Positions 17,374 to 27,200 of a stretch of DNA of 64,000 bases are shown here, in pieces (within the stretch, counting starts at the first letter, position 1; each line of letters begins with the position of its first letter). The translations under genes and the position numbers were made by a program. The DNA lies in contig NZ_CP032550.1 in assembly GCF_009735645.1 (NCBI RefSeq), positions 1,612,001 to 1,676,000 of the forward strand, written 5' to 3'. The stretch comes from Microbacterium oryzae. Its GTDB lineage: Bacteria; Actinomycetota; Actinomycetes; Actinomycetales; Microbacteriaceae. The notes beneath the pieces were generated by a model. The model did not search any database. It was not told the origin of the DNA and saw nothing but the letters and a program-made list of their open reading frames with translations.

Positions 17374-18669
17374 CTACTGCGAGAGGATCTCGGTCAGGGC
17401 GGCGTTGTCCTCTTCGAGGGTTCCGCCGTCACCGAGCACCTCGTTGCGCACGAGCGTCAGCCAGGGGCTGCCGGCGGCGTTGAACGCCTCCTGGAAGTGC
17501 GTGGCGACGGGGGTGTCGCCCTGTGCGGCGACCTCGTTGATGGCCACCAGACGCGGGTCGGCGGAGGCGTACTCGTTGTCCGCCAGGTCGCCGCGGGAGA
17601 CCGCGTTGCCGCCCTGCGCCAGCACGTCGACCTGCGCCTCCTCGGACATCATCCACGACAGGAAGTTCCACGCCTGTCCGGAGAGGTCGGAGTCCTTGGA
17701 GATGCCGATGCTGTCGCCGCCGACGAACGTGGAGGCTCCGCCGTCCACGCCCGGGAGACCGGCGACGCCGGCGTCGAAGCTCAGCGAGGGCAGGAGGGTC
17801 GCCGGGTAGGGCATGATCCCGACCTTGCCCTCCTGGAAGCCGGCGACCCAGGTCGCGCCGGTCTCGTCCTCGGAACCCGGGGCGAGGACGCCGTCGTCGG
17901 CGAGCCCCTTCCACGTCGCGTAGATCTCCTGCGCGGCGTCGCCGTCGAGCATGGCCTCGGTGCCGTCCTCGCTGAGGACCTCCTCGCCCGACGCCCAGAT
18001 CGACGGGAACCAGGTGAACAGCAGGCAGCCGCCGCAGTTGAGGCCGGTCGCCGTGCCGGACACCCCGTCGAGCCCGAGCTCGTCGACGCCCCGGGCGATC
18101 TCCGCGAACTCCGCGATGCTCTCCGGCGCCTTCTCGGGGTCGAAGCCCGCCTGCTCCACGAGGTCCTTGTTCCACATCATCACGGAGAGGTCGAGCACGA
18201 AGGGCAGGCTGTACTCGGCGTCGTCGATGGTGCTGGCCGACATGTGACCGGGGTTGATCTCGTCCGCGTAGTCCAGCTGGTCCACGAGCGGCGCGATGTC
18301 CTGGAACAGTCCCTGCTCGGCCCAGTTCGGCACGTAGACGACGTCGGCGGCGAACAGGTCGGGCAGGCCGCCGGAGCCGGCCGCCGCGCCGACCTTCGCG
18401 ACGTAGTCGTCGTTCGGCACGACGGTGAGCTCGACCTGGTTCTCGTGCGAGTCGTTGTACGCCTCGACGAGCAGCTTCGCCTGCGCCTCGATCGGCGCGC
18501 GCGTCCACAGGGTGAGCGTCGAGCCGTCGTCAACGCCCTCGGCGGGGATCTCCGCCGCTGCGGTCTGGCCGCCCGAGCCGGCGCAGCCGGCGAGGCTCGC
18601 GGCGAGCAGGCCCGCAGCGGCGAATCCGGCAGCGCGCGCCACTGCGCTGCGCCGAATGGTCTTCATCAT
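17374..18669 (-). CDS. Sugar ABC importer substrate-binding lipoprotein
   Basis: 431 residues. Signal peptide with lipobox LAGC (Cys29), so the mature protein is lipid-anchored on the outer face of the membrane. It continues with LTLWTRAPIEAQAKLLVEAY and later segments of the family-1 (MalE-like) extracellular solute-binding fold, including WNFLSWMMSEEAQ near the end. First gene of the operon binding protein, MalF, MalG, GH127. AAGGAG lies 6 nt before ATG 18669. By synteny with B. longum, the ligand is likely a beta-1,2-arabinofuranose disaccharide; sequence alone cannot prove it. Confidence 0.92.
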   Translation of the reverse strand: MMKTIRRSAVARAAGFAAAGLLAASLAGCAGSGGQTAAAEIPAEGVDDGSTLTLWTRAPIEAQAKLLVEAYNDSHENQVELTVVPNDDYVAKVGAAAGSGGLPDLFAADVVYVPNWAEQGLFQDIAPLVDQLDYADEINPGHMSASTIDDAEYSLPFVLDLSVMMWNKDLVEQAGFDPEKAPESIAEFAEIARGVDELGLDGVSGTATGLNCGGCLLFTWFPSIWASGEEVLSEDGTEAMLDGDAAQEIYATWKGLADDGVLAPGSEDETGATWVAGFQEGKVGIMPYPATLLPSLSFDAGVAGLPGVDGGASTFVGGDSIGISKDSDLSGQAWNFLSWMMSEEAQVDVLAQGGNAVSRGDLADNEYASADPRLVAINEVAAQGDTPVATHFQEAFNAAGSPWLTLVRNEVLGDGGTLEEDNAALTEILSQ

Positions 18670-18741
18670 GTGATGCTCCTTGGCTCCTCATCGAGCGAGC
18701 CCACCGCGACCGGGGGGTCGGTGTGCTCTCGGGTATGGCGA

Positions 18742-18765
18742 CGAAAGATTCCGAAACGCCTTTCG
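18742..18765. promoter_or_regulatory. LacI-type composite operator between importer operon and lacI gene
   Basis: cgaaag (18742-18747) and cgaaacgcctttcg (18752-18765) together are the inverted form of the composite operator found at 13471-13494 and 27765-27788, with identical 18-nt offset. It lies between the divergent importer operon (start 18669) and the LacI-family gene (start 18859), so one bound repressor could control both. Confidence 0.75.
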
Positions 18766-18858
18766 GCACCATATCGAGCGGCCTGCGCGGACGTCAAGGG
18801 GAATTTTTCGCGTGCGTTCGATGGCGCTTTCGGCGTTTTCGTGTGGCACGCTTTGGGA

Positions 18859-19884
18859 ATGATCGATGAGAGTCCGAAGCGCGCGGCGACGCTGAACGAC
18901 GTCGCCGAACGCGCGCGCGTCTCGCTCGCCACCGCCTCGAAGGCGCTCAACGGGCGAGCGGATGTCGCGGAGCGCACCCGGGAGCGGGTGCTCGCCGCCG
19001 CGGCGGCGCTGGAGTTCACCCCGAACGCCGTCGCACGGGGACTCACCTCGGGCCGCACGGGCACGGTGGGTCTGCTCACGAGCGACCTCGAGGGCCGCTT
19101 TATGATCCCGATCCTGATGGGCGCCGAAGACGCCTTCGGTGCGGGGAAGATCGACGTCTTCCTCTGCGACGCCCGCGGCGATGCCGTGCGCGAGCAGCAC
19201 CATCTGCGGGCGCTCCTCAGCCGTCGTGTCGACGGGATCATCGTGGTCGGCGACAACACCGACCCCCGCCCCAGCCTGGGGCGCAACCTCCCGGTGCCGG
19301 TCGTCTACGCGTACGCGCCCTCCGACGACCCGAAGGATCTGTCGCTCACACCCGACAACGTCACGGGCGGACAGGAGGCCATCGAGCATCTGGTGGCGTG
19401 CGGTCGCTCCCGCATCGCGCACATCGGCGGAGACCCCGCGTACGCCGCCGCGCGAGACCGTCTCAAAGGCGCGCAGCAGGCGCTCGCCGCCGCGGGGCTC
19501 TCCTTCGTCGGCACGCCGATGCTCTCCGAGTGGTCGGAGCGCTGGGGTCGGGCCGCCACCGCGATGCTGCTCGACCGCCATCCGGAGATCGACGCGATCT
19601 TCTGCGGCTCCGACCAGATCGCCCGCGGCGCGCTCGACGTGGCGCGGGATCTCGGCCGCGACGTGCCCGCCGACATCGCCGTCATGGGCTACGACAACTG
19701 GACCCTGCTCGCCGAGGCGTCGCGCCCGGAGCTGACGAGCGTCGATGCGAACCTCCAGGAGCTCGGCCGCGCGGCCGCGCAGCGCATCTTCGACGCCCTG
19801 GACGGGACCCAGCAGCAGCCGCGCGGCGTGCACCACCTCCCGGTGCGCACGGTCATCCGCGGCTCGACGGTCCCCCGCCGCTGA
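18859..19884 (+). CDS. LacI-family transcriptional repressor
   Basis: 341 residues. Helix-turn-helix at the N-terminus (ATLNDVAERARVSLATASKAL) followed by the hinge helix region (ALEFTPNAVARGL) and a periplasmic-binding-protein-like sensor domain (TVGLLTSDLEGRF; DAIFCGSDQIARGAL; VMGYDNW). It is encoded between the two glycan-degradation operons and is divergent from the importer. The sites at 13471, 18742 and 27765 are its probable operators, giving a local regulon released by an arabinose-containing sugar. No Shine-Dalgarno site before ATG 18859; a leaderless start is possible. A fragment of a near-identical second copy survives at 27990-28108. Confidence 0.92.
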   Translation: MIDESPKRAATLNDVAERARVSLATASKALNGRADVAERTRERVLAAAAALEFTPNAVARGLTSGRTGTVGLLTSDLEGRFMIPILMGAEDAFGAGKIDVFLCDARGDAVREQHHLRALLSRRVDGIIVVGDNTDPRPSLGRNLPVPVVYAYAPSDDPKDLSLTPDNVTGGQEAIEHLVACGRSRIAHIGGDPAYAAARDRLKGAQQALAAAGLSFVGTPMLSEWSERWGRAATAMLLDRHPEIDAIFCGSDQIARGALDVARDLGRDVPADIAVMGYDNWTLLAEASRPELTSVDANLQELGRAAAQRIFDALDGTQQQPRGVHHLPVRTVIRGSTVPRR

Positions 19885-19887
19885 CGA

Positions 19888-19923
19888 CGGGGGGAGCGGC
19901 CGCCGCGGCGACCGCTCCCCCCG
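19888..19923. terminator. Bidirectional terminator between convergent genes
   Basis: 12-bp stem cggggggagcgg / ccgctccccccg (19888-19899, 19912-19923) with a 12-nt loop, placed between the lacI stop (19884, plus strand) and the stop of the secreted Ig-like protein (19931, minus strand). Confidence 0.8.
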
Positions 19924-19930
19924 TGCCGCG

Positions 19931-21919
19931 TCAGCGGCAGCTCACCAGCTCGTACGCGGACTCGGCCGCGAACGTGCTGCCGTCCTCGGCCTCGCCGGTG
20001 ATGCGGACGACGTCGGCGTCGGCCTCGCCGCGCACCGCGAAGGCGAACGACTTCCGGGCGCCGACTGCGAGGTCGTCGACCTCGCGCGTGCCGTAGGGCG
20101 TCTCGATCACGACGTCGGCGGCGATGTCGTCGACGTTCTCGACCGAGACGAGGAGCTGCGTCCGGCCGGCCGCGCAGCGCGTGCTGGCCTCCGACTCCAG
20201 CTGCAGCCCGCTCGCGCGCGGCAGTTCGACGGTGACGTGCGTCTCCACGTTGCCGGCGGCATCCTGCGCCTGCACGTGCACGTACCGCGGCTCGTCGCCG
20301 AGCTGCACCGTGAAGGGCTCCTCGTACGTCGCGTACATGTTGTTCGATTCGCCCGTCGGGGACGGGTCAGGGCCGTCCGACCACACCACGCGGGTGACGC
20401 CCGAGCCGAGCTCGCCGTCATCCGCCGCGAGCGTCACCGTGGCCGACGAGCCGTCGACGACGAAGTCGACCGCGGTCTGCGGGGCGACGGTGTCGATGCG
20501 GATGGTCTCGGCCGCTTCGCCGACGGCGCCGTCCTCGCTCGTCGCGCGGGCTGTCACCGTCACCTCGCCTTCGCGATCGATGGCGATCGGCTCGGTGTAG
20601 GGCTGCCACGTCTGCCCGTCGAGGGTGTACTCGACGGTCGCGACGGGGCTCGCCGTCTCCTGTGCCGTGATGGTCGCGGTCGGAGCGGTCGTGTACCAGC
20701 CCGCGCCCTGCGGAGCACCGTCGAACTCGATCGAGACGAGCGGCGCGTCCTGCACCACGGGCTCCACGACGAAGACTGTGCCCACCGCGCCGGGGGCGTA
20801 CCCGGCGACGGCGCCGGCGACGTCGAAGATGGCATCGATCTCGGCGTACAGGCCGGGCTCGATCGCCTCCCACGTCACCGGCACGGCGCCGCGGGTGTCG
20901 TCGTCGTACGTCGCTGTGACGGTGCGCGGCAGCACCGGCTCGACGCCCGGGGTCGTCAGCGTGACGGCGTAGTCGACGTCCGCGATCACGTCCGAGAGCG
21001 TGTCGGCGACCGACACGGTGGCGGCGACCTCCTGGCCGTCGAAGCCCGCGGGATCGCCCACGACCTCGATCGTGCCGGCCGCCGCGTAGTCGGCCGCGTC
21101 GACGGTCTCCCACTCGACGTCCACGTACTCGAGCGGCCCGTTCTCCTGAAGGACCCACACCTCGTCGGGCAGCGCGGGCGCAGTGCCCGTCGTCGTGCGC
21201 ACGGCGACGTGCTCGGCTTCGAGGAACGCGGTCGGGTCCTCGGGCTCCGGCTCGGCGACGGGTGCGTCGAAGCCGGTGACCTGCCACTCGATGACGCTCG
21301 TGGCCTTGAACTCGCCGCCCACCTGCGCACGGTCGAGGGTGAGGCGGAGGGCGTCGGTCGTGACGGCATCGAACTCGGCGGTCACGGCTGGCAGCGACGA
21401 CACGGGAGCCGCCTCGTCGAGGACGGGCAGCGGGTAGACGAGGTCGTCACCTGCCACGGGCACCCACGCCCCCGACGGGTCGCGGTACTCGATGTGCCAC
21501 GCCTCCGGGATCATGACGCCGGAGTCGCCGGTGAGGTGGTTCTGCCACAGGTGCAGCGTGGACGAGCTCACCGTCACGGGCGACTCCCACGTGTAGGTGG
21601 CCTGATCCTGCTCCGGAGCTTCGGGGTCGCCCCACGTTCCCCACATCCGCGTGTAGTCGTTCGTGGCGGCCGTCGCGCCGTCGTTCAGCGCGACGGCGGA
21701 GTTCCAGCCCGTGACGTAGCTCACCTCGACGGATGGCGCGTTCTCGCGATCCGCTCGGCTCACGTCCACGAGGTCCTCCGCCGCGGCGGGCTGCGCGACC
21801 GCCATGCCCGCGGCGAGCGCGAGCATGGCGCTTGCCGCGACCATGGCGAGCGCGGCGGGCAGACGCCTCTGCGGCGCGCCCCCGGCCATCCGCTCTCTGT
21901 CGATCATCGTTCCTCGCAT
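19931..21919 (-). CDS. Secreted non-catalytic multi-domain protein (binding and Ig-like domains)
   Basis: 662 residues with a Sec signal (cleavage about 45, AQPAAAED). No glycosidase domain is visible. Domains: a coagulation-factor-5/8-like binding domain about 55-220 with VSYVTGWNSAVALNDG and MWGTWG, the same variant found in the GH121-like and GH43 proteins; Ig-like domains about 230-380; an OmpL47/Ig-like domain about 400-530 (APQGAGWYTTAPTATITAQE); and the C-terminal two-cysteine domain about 570-662 ending VSCR. It may bind plant glycan or anchor partner enzymes on the cell surface. The start is 1 nt after the GH146-type stop (GGAGAG in the preceding codons), so it is translated from the GH43-GH146 operon. 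Confidence 0.75.
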   Translation of the reverse strand: MRGTMIDRERMAGGAPQRRLPAALAMVAASAMLALAAGMAVAQPAAAEDLVDVSRADRENAPSVEVSYVTGWNSAVALNDGATAATNDYTRMWGTWGDPEAPEQDQATYTWESPVTVSSSTLHLWQNHLTGDSGVMIPEAWHIEYRDPSGAWVPVAGDDLVYPLPVLDEAAPVSSLPAVTAEFDAVTTDALRLTLDRAQVGGEFKATSVIEWQVTGFDAPVAEPEPEDPTAFLEAEHVAVRTTTGTAPALPDEVWVLQENGPLEYVDVEWETVDAADYAAAGTIEVVGDPAGFDGQEVAATVSVADTLSDVIADVDYAVTLTTPGVEPVLPRTVTATYDDDTRGAVPVTWEAIEPGLYAEIDAIFDVAGAVAGYAPGAVGTVFVVEPVVQDAPLVSIEFDGAPQGAGWYTTAPTATITAQETASPVATVEYTLDGQTWQPYTEPIAIDREGEVTVTARATSEDGAVGEAAETIRIDTVAPQTAVDFVVDGSSATVTLAADDGELGSGVTRVVWSDGPDPSPTGESNNMYATYEEPFTVQLGDEPRYVHVQAQDAAGNVETHVTVELPRASGLQLESEASTRCAAGRTQLLVSVENVDDIAADVVIETPYGTREVDDLAVGARKSFAFAVRGEADADVVRITGEAEDGSTFAAESAYELVSCR

Positions 21920-21920
21920 G

Positions 21921-24212
21921 TCAGCTCTCCATCGGGGCGCGGCCGGCGGCCAGCAGGATCTTCTGCCGACTGCGGGTGGTCAGCAGGCCGCTCGAGACGT
22001 AGTCCGCGCTCACGGCGGCGACCGCCTCGAGGAACGCCGACCGGTCGGCGAAGGGCGCCTGCGCCCAGATCTCGTCGAGGAGGGTCGTCTCGTCGCGGCG
22101 CGGGTTGGCGACGCCCGAGTCGCGTCCCGCGAAGCTCACGGTCGGCTCCTGCCGCTGGAAGTACATGTGGTACGCCACATCGCGGCCGGCGTATGCGGGT
22201 TCGAAGGAGAGGTCGCCGATCGCGAACACGTTCCCGTCCCGCTTCGCGACGCCGCGGGTCACCGTGCCGTCGAGCCCCAGGTGGTCCGCGAGAGACACCT
22301 TGAGGTAGTTCGTCGAGGAGCTCACGGCGGTGAGCACGACCGGTCCGTACATGAGCGCCTGGATGTCCGCTCGGTCGGGGGTCGCCTCGGGCCGCAGGCG
22401 GAGCGGGATGCGCACGGCGATCACGTCACCGGCCGCCCATGTCCGCGAGATCGTCGCGTACGAGCCCGGCGCGATCTCGGCGTCGGCCGGCTCGCCGTTC
22501 ACGGTGATCTCGACGCCGGTCGACCATCCGGGAACGCGCAGGTGCACGTCGAGCGGCCCGCTCGGCGCCGTCACGATCGTGAGGGTCGAGGTCTCCCCTT
22601 CCGGGTACGACGACTCCTGGCGCAGTTCGAGGCCGGTCTCCTCCCAGACGAGCGTGGAGGCGAGGTAGAGGTTGACGTAGAGCTCCGACTGGTCGGCGGA
22701 GCGGAAGTAGATGCCCTCCTGGTACTTCACGTGGCTCTCGAGCCCGGTGCCGCCGCAGCAGGTGCCGATGTTGCCGTTGCCGTACTCCTTGCGCGCACCG
22801 GGGTGCACGGGGAACATGTACAGGTTCTCGGGACCCGTCGTCGACTCGCGGTTGCGCCTGCCGCCGAGGATGTGGTTGAGGACCGTCCGCTCGAAGTAGT
22901 CCATGTAGCGCGCGTCGGGCTCGTCGAAGAAGAGCCCGCTCGCGACCTTCAGCATGTTGTAGGCGGCGCACGACTCCGCGTTGCGCGGACCGATGTCGCC
23001 GGCGACGCTTCCCGCCGGCCCCCACAGCTCGCCCTCGCCCGTGCCGCCGTGTGCATACATGCGTCCCGGCACCACCATGTCGTACATCCCGCGGGTGGCG
23101 TCGATGAAGTGGCGGTCGCCCGTCTCCGCCGCCAGCTTGAGATAGCCGGGGAACTGCGGGATGTGCTGGTTGGCGTGCTTGCCGTTCAGGATGTCGGTGC
23201 CCGCCGCGCACGCGTCGACGAGCGACCGCAGCGTGAAGCGGTCGGCGGCGTCGAGGAACTCCTGCTTGAGCGGGTCGGCCGAACGCCAGTAGAGCTCCAC
23301 CAGCACCTCGTTCATGCCGCCGTACTCGCCCGCGATGTAGGAGCCCCACATGCGGTCGAGCTGCGCCTGGGTGCAGCGGGACAGCCGCGATAAGACCCAG
23401 TGCCCGATGCCCTCGGCGAGCTCGAGCGCCTTCGCGTTGCCCGCCAGCGCGTGGGCGTCGAGCAAGCCCGCCAGGATCTTGTGGAGCGTGTAGTACGGTG
23501 CCCAGATCTCCCCATAGGGCGCGTACTCCTCGAGGGCGGAGAACTGCCACTCGCCGTACGCCGACAGGAAGCCGGGGTGCGAGTATCGCGGCGCTCCGTC
23601 GAACTCCTGGGCGGCCAGCGCCGCGCGGCACTCCTCCAGCCCGTCCACGATCGCGTTCACCTTGTCGAGCAGCGCCGTCTCTCCGGTCGCCGCGTACGCC
23701 ATCGAGACGCCGCTGAGGAAGTGGCCGCCGTAGTGGCCGCGCAGCAGCCCGCCCGCGCCGCCGGTGTTCTGGCCGCGCTTGTACTCCCGCGGCCCCCACC
23801 GTTGGGCGTCGGGAGCCGGACCGTACTCCTCCCATCCCCCGGGCGGCGTCGCGCCCGCGGTCGCGAGGCCCGCGTTGCGTCGGTAGACGGCGAGGATCTT
23901 GTCCACCGGGTAGGCGCGGAAGAGCACGAGATGCTGGTCCAGCGCGCGCGTGAAGACGCTCTTTCCGAGCTTCACGGCGCTGAGCGGGAACGGGCGCACT
24001 TTCCACGCCTCCGGGTACACGAGGGTCTGGCTCGCGCGCACGGCGCCCATGGCATGCGTGTGTCCCGGCGTGCGGAAGGCCGCCGCGCTCGGACCGGCGG
24101 CGCGGGCGGCCTGCTCACCGAGCACGGCGGTGCCGGCGACGATGCCGGCGAAGGCCAGCCCGCCGCGCAGCACGTGACGGCGCGTGACGGGTGATCGTCG
24201 GGTGACGGTCAT
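21921..24212 (-). CDS. GH146-type (GH127 relatives) exported beta-L-arabinofuranosidase
   Basis: 763 residues. A Tat-type signal (TRRHVLRGGLAFAG, cleavage near ARAAG at 39) exports it folded, which makes sense for a zinc-cysteine enzyme. The catalytic barrel shows the zinc/cysteine set of this superfamily: Glu413 and Cys415 in AESCAAYN, Cys485-Cys486 in IGTCCGGTG, and an acidic residue in GGTGEGELWGP (about 395) as acid/base candidate. The long form with conserved GMNEVL and HANQHIPQ segments is typical of GH146 and annotated beta-L-arabinofuranosidases. It would remove terminal beta-L-arabinofuranose from pectic arabinan or glycoprotein outside the cell. GAGAGG lies 9 nt before the start. 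Confidence 0.88.
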   Translation of the reverse strand: MTVTRRSPVTRRHVLRGGLAFAGIVAGTAVLGEQAARAAGPSAAAFRTPGHTHAMGAVRASQTLVYPEAWKVRPFPLSAVKLGKSVFTRALDQHLVLFRAYPVDKILAVYRRNAGLATAGATPPGGWEEYGPAPDAQRWGPREYKRGQNTGGAGGLLRGHYGGHFLSGVSMAYAATGETALLDKVNAIVDGLEECRAALAAQEFDGAPRYSHPGFLSAYGEWQFSALEEYAPYGEIWAPYYTLHKILAGLLDAHALAGNAKALELAEGIGHWVLSRLSRCTQAQLDRMWGSYIAGEYGGMNEVLVELYWRSADPLKQEFLDAADRFTLRSLVDACAAGTDILNGKHANQHIPQFPGYLKLAAETGDRHFIDATRGMYDMVVPGRMYAHGGTGEGELWGPAGSVAGDIGPRNAESCAAYNMLKVASGLFFDEPDARYMDYFERTVLNHILGGRRNRESTTGPENLYMFPVHPGARKEYGNGNIGTCCGGTGLESHVKYQEGIYFRSADQSELYVNLYLASTLVWEETGLELRQESSYPEGETSTLTIVTAPSGPLDVHLRVPGWSTGVEITVNGEPADAEIAPGSYATISRTWAAGDVIAVRIPLRLRPEATPDRADIQALMYGPVVLTAVSSSTNYLKVSLADHLGLDGTVTRGVAKRDGNVFAIGDLSFEPAYAGRDVAYHMYFQRQEPTVSFAGRDSGVANPRRDETTLLDEIWAQAPFADRSAFLEAVAAVSADYVSSGLLTTRSRQKILLAAGRAPMES

Positions 24213-24231
24213 AGGGATTTCCTCTCGGTCA

Positions 24232-27200
24232 TCAGCAGGACTGCTCGTCGAAGACGACGACCCGCTGTTCCTCCGACGCCGTGTCTGCGGCGCCGCTGGT
24301 CAGGGTGACGGCCATGGTGCCCTCGGGCATGGCGCTCATGCGCGTCGAGAAGGCCTGGCTGGCACGCGAACCCGGTGCGAGCTCGGCGATGGTGCGCTTG
24401 CCGTAGGGCGTGTCCAGCCGGATGGTCACGGGCGCGTCGTCCGCGTTGGCGGCCGTCACGACGAGGGTCGCCTTGGAGGCCACGCAGCGCGCAGTCGTCG
24501 TGACGTCCACGTCGAGCGTCGGTGAGGCGGACTCCGCCGCCCACGCCTCGAACTCGAGGATGCCGCTCGAGCCCTGTGCGCTCGCGTCGCCCCACGCCTG
24601 CATGAGCACGCGCAGGCGCGACGTCGTGACGGGGGCGAAGGTCACCTCGTTGAGGGTCTCCGAGGAGCGCGCGTACGGGTCATCCGTGTCGACGTCGCGC
24701 CACTCACCGGAGGCCTCGTCGCGGTACTGCAGGCGCCACTCCCGCGGCGGGATCATCCCGGCGTTCGCGGCATCCGCTGCGTCGCGGAAGAAGAGCACGC
24801 CCGCGCGGTCGAGCGTGACGGCGCGATCCCATTCCAGCTGCACCCACTGCTCGCCGACGTTCGGCCAGGTGCCCCACGACGAGCCGGTGAGCGATCCGTC
24901 GTTGACGGCGGCCACGCTGTTCCATCCCGAGGTGTACGAGGCGGTGGCCGTGGCTCGCGGAGCGACGTTGCCCTCCATCGGCACGTCGGAGCCGATGGGC
25001 ACGTCGACGCTCGCGGTCAGCGACACGTTGCCCGCCGCATCCCGCGCGCGCAGGAGCAGGCGATGGGGCTGCTCGTCGACCGCCACGGGCTCCGTATATG
25101 CGGTCCACGCGGTGGGGGCGTCGATCGCGTACTCGACGCGCGCGATCCCCGATCCCCGATCGGCGGCCTCCGCGCTGACCGTGCGCGCCCCCGCGTCGAG
25201 CGCGCCCGTCACGGTGGGCCGCACGGTGTCGATGCGCACGGTGGTGGAGCCGACCTCCGACACGTTGCCCGCGGCGTCCGTCGCCCGCGCGCGCACGGTG
25301 TGCTCGCCATCCTCCGACAGCGTCTCCTCGACGGCGCGGACGTCCGTCGTGGTGCGCCAGGGCGCGTCGCCGACGGCGAAGTCGATGGTGGTGCGCTGGT
25401 CGTGGTCGTCGATCGCCGCCGCGCGGATGGTGACCGGCGACACGAACCAGCCCTCCGCCCCTGCGACGCCCGTCGTGGTCAGCGTCACCTCGGGTGCGAG
25501 GGCGTCCTGCGGTTCCCCGAGCACCTCCAGCTCGCCGAGAGCCGCCGGCGAGGCGCCGCCGTCCTGCGGCGTCAGCATGACGCGGACCGCGTCGGCGGCG
25601 ATGGGTGCGAACGTGACGGTGCTCGCCGCCCCGGCCTCGATCGGTGCGGCGTCGGCGTCCGACACATCGGTCCAGACCCCGTCCACCCGCACCTGCACGG
25701 CCCAGGCGGCCGGCAGGTCGGCGAGGTCGTCCGCGGTCCAGAAGTGCGCGGTGACGGTGTCGACGACGACCGGCGCGGCCCAGGAGTACCCCGCCCAGCC
25801 GGGCTCGCCGCTTCGCGGGTCGGGCCGCCACACGGCCGCCTCCGCTCCGTCGTACGCGACGACGCCGTCGTTGAGCGCCGCCGTCGTCGCGCCCGTCGCC
25901 GTCGACTGCGCCGCCGCTGCGCCGGTCAGCGCGAGGTTGGTGCGCCACGGGTGCTCATCACGGACCACGACCTCGGCCGAGATGCGGCCAGCGGCGTAGC
26001 CCTCGACGAAGCCGCTCACGGTGAAGGTGCCGGCGGCCGCGTACGCAGCCTCGTCGATCGCGTCCCACTGCACGGGTGCGGCGATGTGCTCGCCCGCGTA
26101 TTCCAGCGCGACGGTCGTCGGCAGGTCCGGAGCGACACCTGCCACAGTGGTCGCGGTCACCGCGGCGACGCCGTCGGGCTGCACCGCGTGCACCTCCCAC
26201 TCCTCGACAGCCACGGCGGAGTACCGACCCGCCGGGCCGGGAGCCGCGTCGAGCACGGCGCGCAGCCGCGAGGTCGTCACCGCTTCGAACGTCACCTCGT
26301 GCATCTCGCGCGTCGAGGTGGGGTACCCGCTCGGCTCGCGGACGTCCTTCCACTCGCCGGCTTCCCAGTACTGCAGCCGCCAGGCGGCAGGATCGGCCAC
26401 GCCATCCCCCGTTCCCGGCGCGGTGTCGCGCCAGAACTGGATGCGGGCGCGGTCGACGCGGACCGGGGTCGTCCAGTCGTACTGAATCCACTCCTGCGCC
26501 GGCCGGCTCGCGGTCCAGCTCCCCCACATGTCCGGCGGCAGCGGATTCGGGCGCACGAGCTCGTCGTTGAGGGCCTTGATCCAGTACTGCGTGGGAATCG
26601 GCTCGTTCGATGCCGAGACCGTCGCCCATGGCGCGACGTTGGAGCGCGGGGTCTGGTCGGCGCCGTGAGCGGGCGTCGTCACCACCGGCAGGATGCGGGC
26701 GGGTGTCTGCGTCTCATCCCAGTTGAGCTCGTCGATCGCGACCGAGCGGCGGAAGTGGTTGCCGCCTTCCGCATCGGCCGTGTGGTACGCCATGTACCAC
26801 TGGCCCTGGAACTCCGCGATGGCCGGATGGCTGGTCGTCGACGACACCGGGGCGAGGATCCGGCCTCGGTGGGTCCACGGGCCGAGAGGGCTCGGCGACG
26901 TCGAGTACGCGATGCACGCGTGATAGGTCGCCTCCGTGCATCCGCTCGCCGGCCCGGCGTTGTTCGCGGCGTATGCGAGGTAGTAGGTGTCGTCGCGTTC
27001 GAAGAGCCACGGCGCCTCGAAGAAGCCGGTGACGCCGCTCGTGATCTGCGTGGGCGATCCGACCAGGGTCTTCATGTCGGCGGCGAGCTCGATGGCCTGG
27101 AGGCGTCCGAAGCTCCCCCAGTGCATCCAGACGCGGCCGTCGTCGACGAGCACGGTCGGGTCGATGTTGTGGGCGTCGTTGTCGAGGATCGTCTGCGACA

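Noticed and set aside
19931..21919. Secreted Ig-like protein considered as a glycosidase
   Set aside because: No barrel or propeller segment and no conserved acidic active-site block; all of it is accounted for by binding/Ig-like domains and the C-terminal domain.
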